A DNA stretch of 6,861 nt from an uncultured Collinsella sp. GTDB taxonomy: Bacteria; Actinomycetota; Coriobacteriia; Coriobacteriales; Coriobacteriaceae. Positions 4,870-6,861 of this stretch are shown piece after piece. The position numbers and the translations under genes were made by a program. The notes under the pieces are model-generated. The model had not been told where the DNA came from and searched no databases. It saw nothing but the letters and a program-made list of their open reading frames with translations. Numbering within the stretch: position 1 is the first letter of the stretch; each line of letters begins with the position of its first letter. Location: NCBI GenBank assembly GCA_902494545.1, contig CABUTP010000085.1, forward strand, positions 1 to 6,861. Reading direction: 5' to 3'.

Positions 4870-5976
4870 ATGACCATGTTCGCACACGATCTTTCCGTTG
4901 CGCGCTATCGCAGCTTCGACAGTTACCGCCTTGCCCTGAGCGACGGTGTGACAGTGCTCGCAGGTCCCAACGCGGCGGGAAAGACCAACCTCATAGAGGC
5001 GCTGCAGCTTTTGACGAGTGGCGCCTCGTTTAGGCATCCGACCGCAGCCGAGCTCGTGCACGACGGCGTGGGCTCATGCAAGGTCGAGCTGAGGCTCGAA
5101 GGCGATGGGCGCGTGCTGGACATGGGACTGAGCGTGGAAGATGGCAAGCGTTCGTTTAGTCGCAACGGCAAGCGCTGCGCTGCGTCCGGTGTGCGCGGGG
5201 TGCTGCCGAGCGTTCTGTTTTGCCCGGACCACCTGGATATGGTCAAGCGGGGTGCCAGCGTGCGCCGCACCGCACTTGATGACTTTGGCGTTCAGCTGAG
5301 TGCGCGCTATGCCGATCTGGCTAGTGCCTATGGGCGCTGCGTGACCCAGCGCAATGCCCTGCTCAAGGAGACCTGGTGCTGCCGCGAGATGCTCGGCGCC
5401 TGGAACGAATCTATCGCCCGCGCCGGTTCGGCCCTGCTCGTACATCGTCTGGCCCTGCTCGACCGGCTGTCGGGCCATGTGCGCGACGCCTATGGCCGAG
5501 TGGCATCCGGCGAGCTCGCCGGCGTATCCTATGTGTCCACGCTTGGCGACCTGCCTCGCACCGAGGATCGCGACGAGCTTAGGGGCTGGGCGTATGAGCA
5601 CATGCTCTCGGCGCTCAATGAGCGCACCGACGAGGAGATCCGCCGCGGCGTGACGCTCGTGGGTCCGCATCGCGATGAGATTGAGTTTTCCGTCGCGGGT
5701 CGATCGGCCCGTTCATTTGCCAGCCAGGGCCAGCAGCGAACGCTGGTACTTGCCTGGAAGGTGGCAGAAGTGGCCGTGGCGCGCGATATCCTGGGCGCCG
5801 CGCCGCTGCTGCTTTTGGACGACGTGATGAGCGAGCTCGACGCCGGGCGCCGAGGCGCTTTTCTGCAGCTGATCGGTGATGATATCCAGACAGTCATAAC
5901 CACCACCAATCTGGGGTATTTTACCGATGACCTGCTTGATCGAGCCAAGGTGGTGAGCATGGGTGAGGCGTGCTAA
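4870..5976 (+). CDS. recF: DNA replication and repair protein RecF
   Basis: RecF is an SMC-like ABC ATPase that, with RecO and RecR, loads RecA at single-strand gaps. Residues 32-39 are the Walker A loop GPNAAGKT, the signature region is SQGQQRTLVLA (285-295), and Walker B is LLLLDDVMSELD (313-324), with D317 and D318. The conserved VGPHRDE lies at 264-270. The length of 368 is normal for the family. The start at ATG 4870 lies eight bases after the dnaN stop with no clear Shine-Dalgarno, and a second ATG occurs at 4876, so translation probably depends on ribosomes finishing dnaN. The 3' end overlaps the start of the next gene by 14 bases, again pointing to coupling. Confidence 0.97.
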   Translation: MTMFAHDLSVARYRSFDSYRLALSDGVTVLAGPNAAGKTNLIEALQLLTSGASFRHPTAAELVHDGVGSCKVELRLEGDGRVLDMGLSVEDGKRSFSRNGKRCAASGVRGVLPSVLFCPDHLDMVKRGASVRRTALDDFGVQLSARYADLASAYGRCVTQRNALLKETWCCREMLGAWNESIARAGSALLVHRLALLDRLSGHVRDAYGRVASGELAGVSYVSTLGDLPRTEDRDELRGWAYEHMLSALNERTDEEIRRGVTLVGPHRDEIEFSVAGRSARSFASQGQQRTLVLAWKVAEVAVARDILGAAPLLLLDDVMSELDAGRRGAFLQLIGDDIQTVITTTNLGYFTDDLLDRAKVVSMGEAC

Positions 5977-6526
5977 TTACGAGCGCGAGAACGGAATGGT
6001 CGCCTTCGGCGGCTTTTTGGATGCCGAGCGTCAGCGCATCCTGGCGGCCGCGACACCTGAGCGCCGCGCGCAAATGGAGGCTGCAGAGGAATCTCGTGCG
6101 GTCTATCACGCCTGGAATGCCGTGTGCTCGGGCACGCGTGAGGGACGCCATGTGACGGGCCTGCGCTACCTGCCCGAGTCCAACGAACTGCTGGTGTACC
6201 TCGATTCGCCCTCATGGACGCAGGAGATGACGCTTTTGCGCGAGATTATCCGCGCGCGCATGGAGCGCGCCGGCGCGCACGTCGATGGGCTGGTGTTCAA
6301 GACAACCGCCCCCGGCCACACACCGCCCGCTGCAAAAGAGCGCCTGCGTCCGGCCGTGGCCGAGCGTCCGCCGGCTCCGCATGCCGACCTCAGCGATGCC
6401 GAGCGTGCCGAGATCGAGCACCAAGTGGCGCCCATCGAGGACCAAAAACTGCGCGAGGCCCTCGAGAACGCCATGAGAGCCAGTGCCGAGTGGGCCAAGG
6501 GCGTGCAGGGCAAAAAAGAGCCTTAA
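5963..6526 (+). CDS. dciA: DUF721 protein, DciA-type replicative helicase loader
   Basis: DUF721/DciA proteins are the helicase operators used by most bacteria lacking DnaC or DnaI, acting on DnaB at the origin. The 187-residue protein has the DUF721 core at about 45-113: VYHAWNAVCS, then VTGLRYLPESNELLVYLDS, WTQEM and the helix LLREIIRARMERAG, ending VDGLVFKT. This is followed by a Pro/Ala-rich stretch (about 116-140) and a charged helical tail (142-180). I chose GTG 5963, which has AAGGTGG (5947-5953) nine bases upstream and overlaps recF by 14 bases; ATG 5996 (residue 12) is an alternative that keeps the whole core. Its position between recF and gyrB is the usual actinobacterial one. Family assignment comes from the residue pattern and context. 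Confidence 0.85.
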   Translation: MRRANYERENGMVAFGGFLDAERQRILAAATPERRAQMEAAEESRAVYHAWNAVCSGTREGRHVTGLRYLPESNELLVYLDSPSWTQEMTLLREIIRARMERAGAHVDGLVFKTTAPGHTPPAAKERLRPAVAERPPAPHADLSDAERAEIEHQVAPIEDQKLREALENAMRASAEWAKGVQGKKEP

Positions 6527-6552
6527 ATCGCATCTGGTGGCCTTGTAGAGCC

Positions 6553-6582
6553 AAATACCCTCGTTCCCGAGGGTATTTTTTT
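6553..6582 (+). terminator. Rho-independent terminator after dciA
   Basis: AAATACCCTCG (6553-6563) and CGAGGGTATTT (6568-6578) form a perfect 11-base stem around the loop TTCC, and the T-run 6576-6582 follows directly. It starts 26 bases after the dciA stop and ends 49 bases before gyrB, so it closes the dnaN-recF-dciA transcript and makes gyrB a separate unit. The A-run on the left arm could let it work on the opposite strand too. Confidence 0.93.
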
Positions 6583-6608
6583 ACGATAAACTAGTAAGGC
6601 TGTACACA
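6580..6608 (+). promoter_or_regulatory. Weak candidate gyrB promoter
   Basis: The terminator at 6553-6582 implies a new promoter before gyrB. The best spacing I see is TTTACG (6580-6585, 4/6) and TACACA (6603-6608, 3/6), 17 bases apart. TAAACT (6587-6592) is an alternative -10. Neither is strong; the promoter of a gyrase gene may depend on supercoiling rather than consensus strength. Confidence 0.25.
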
Positions 6609-6631
6609 TTTTCTTAACTGAAGGAGGACGT

Positions 6632-6861
6632 GTGGCAAACGAAAACGATTACGATGGCGGCGAGATTAAGATTCTCGAAGGTCTCGAGGCCGTTCGTAAG
6701 CGCCCGGGCATGTATATCGGCTCGACGAGCGCCAGCGGCCTGCATCACCTGGTGTGGGAGATCGTTGACAACTCCGTCGACGAGGCCATGGCCGGTTTCT
6801 GCACCGAGATTCAGGTGACGGTCCACGCCGACAACTCCATCACGGTCGTCGACAACGGGCG
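6632..6861 (+). CDS. gyrB: DNA gyrase subunit B, N-terminal part (cut by window end)
   Basis: GyrB is the ATPase subunit of the A2B2 topoisomerase that introduces negative supercoils. The visible 76 codons begin at GTG 6632 with AAGGAGGA (6621-6628) just upstream. They show the gyrase N terminus: ILEGLEAVRKRPGMYIGST, then LHHLVWEIVDNSVDEAMAG, the GHKL N-box with its catalytic Glu and Mg-binding Asn, and VDNG at the window edge, the start of the G1 box. ParE shares these motifs, but the origin context and gene order favour gyrB; gyrA would be expected next. An overlapping GTG at 6630 is in another frame and does not give a gyrase-like protein. Confidence 0.95.
   Translation, partial: MANENDYDGGEIKILEGLEAVRKRPGMYIGSTSASGLHHLVWEIVDNSVDEAMAGFCTEIQVTVHADNSITVVDNG

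Noticed and set aside
3683..4885. Long minus-strand open frame opposite dnaN
   Set aside because: It mirrors dnaN almost exactly, starts within recF and has no recognisable motifs or ribosome binding site.
1..6861. CRISPR arrays, insertion sequences, tRNA genes, prophage or other mobile elements
   Set aside because: No spaced repeat array, terminal inverted repeats with transposase, tRNA-like cloverleaf or integrase was seen; all coding space is core replication and ribosome genes apart from the ATPase.

Overview
The window is the replication-origin neighbourhood of a bacterial chromosome with moderately high GC. Gene order is rpmH (minus strand, cut by the window start), a GHKL-type ATPase gene, dnaA, dnaN, recF, a DUF721/dciA gene and gyrB (cut by the window end). 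The recF-dciA-gyrB order, the long Ala/Pro-rich DnaA linker and the atypical DnaA boxes suggest an actinobacterium. My best guess is the class Coriobacteriia, near Collinsella or Olsenella. That placement rests on gene order and protein style from memory, not on a database comparison.

Layout. Positions 1-81 encode the first 27 residues of ribosomal protein L34, read leftwards from a strong promoter at 154-183 whose leader carries a GC-rich hairpin. Positions 82-426 are an intergenic region with a cluster of DnaA-box-like 9-mers (about 279-363) and two A/T-rich inverted repeats. Positions 427-1779 encode an unusual 450-residue protein: an ATP-binding GHKL domain, a long Gln/Pro/Met/Tyr-rich linker and a C-terminal winged helix. 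dnaA follows 15 bases later (1795-3519). The 238-base dnaA-dnaN gap holds a second set of DnaA-box-like motifs, five consecutive DnaA-trio-like triplets and an AT-rich unwinding tract. dnaN (3758-4861), recF (4870-5976) and dciA (5963-6526) are tightly packed, and a rho-independent terminator ends that block at 6553-6582. gyrB then begins at 6632.

How it works together. DnaA binds origin boxes and opens the DNA. DciA-family proteins help deliver the replicative helicase, DnaN is the sliding clamp, RecF acts in gap repair and GyrB relieves supercoiling. The origin looks bipartite, as in Bacillus, but the loop between its halves contains an extra gene as well as dnaA.

Most notable observations: (1) the GHKL plus winged-helix protein of unknown role placed between origin half and dnaA; (2) a 14-base word, AGTTTTCAACAGGT, present in both origin halves, with 12 of its bases also found inside the ATPase gene, implying a DnaA box of type TTTTCAACA, matched by a changed residue in the DnaA recognition signature; (3) a near-perfect parS centromere site inside the dnaA coding sequence; (4) a DnaA-trio array next to the unwinding tract; (5) a likely dnaN promoter whose -35 hexamer lies inside a DnaA box.
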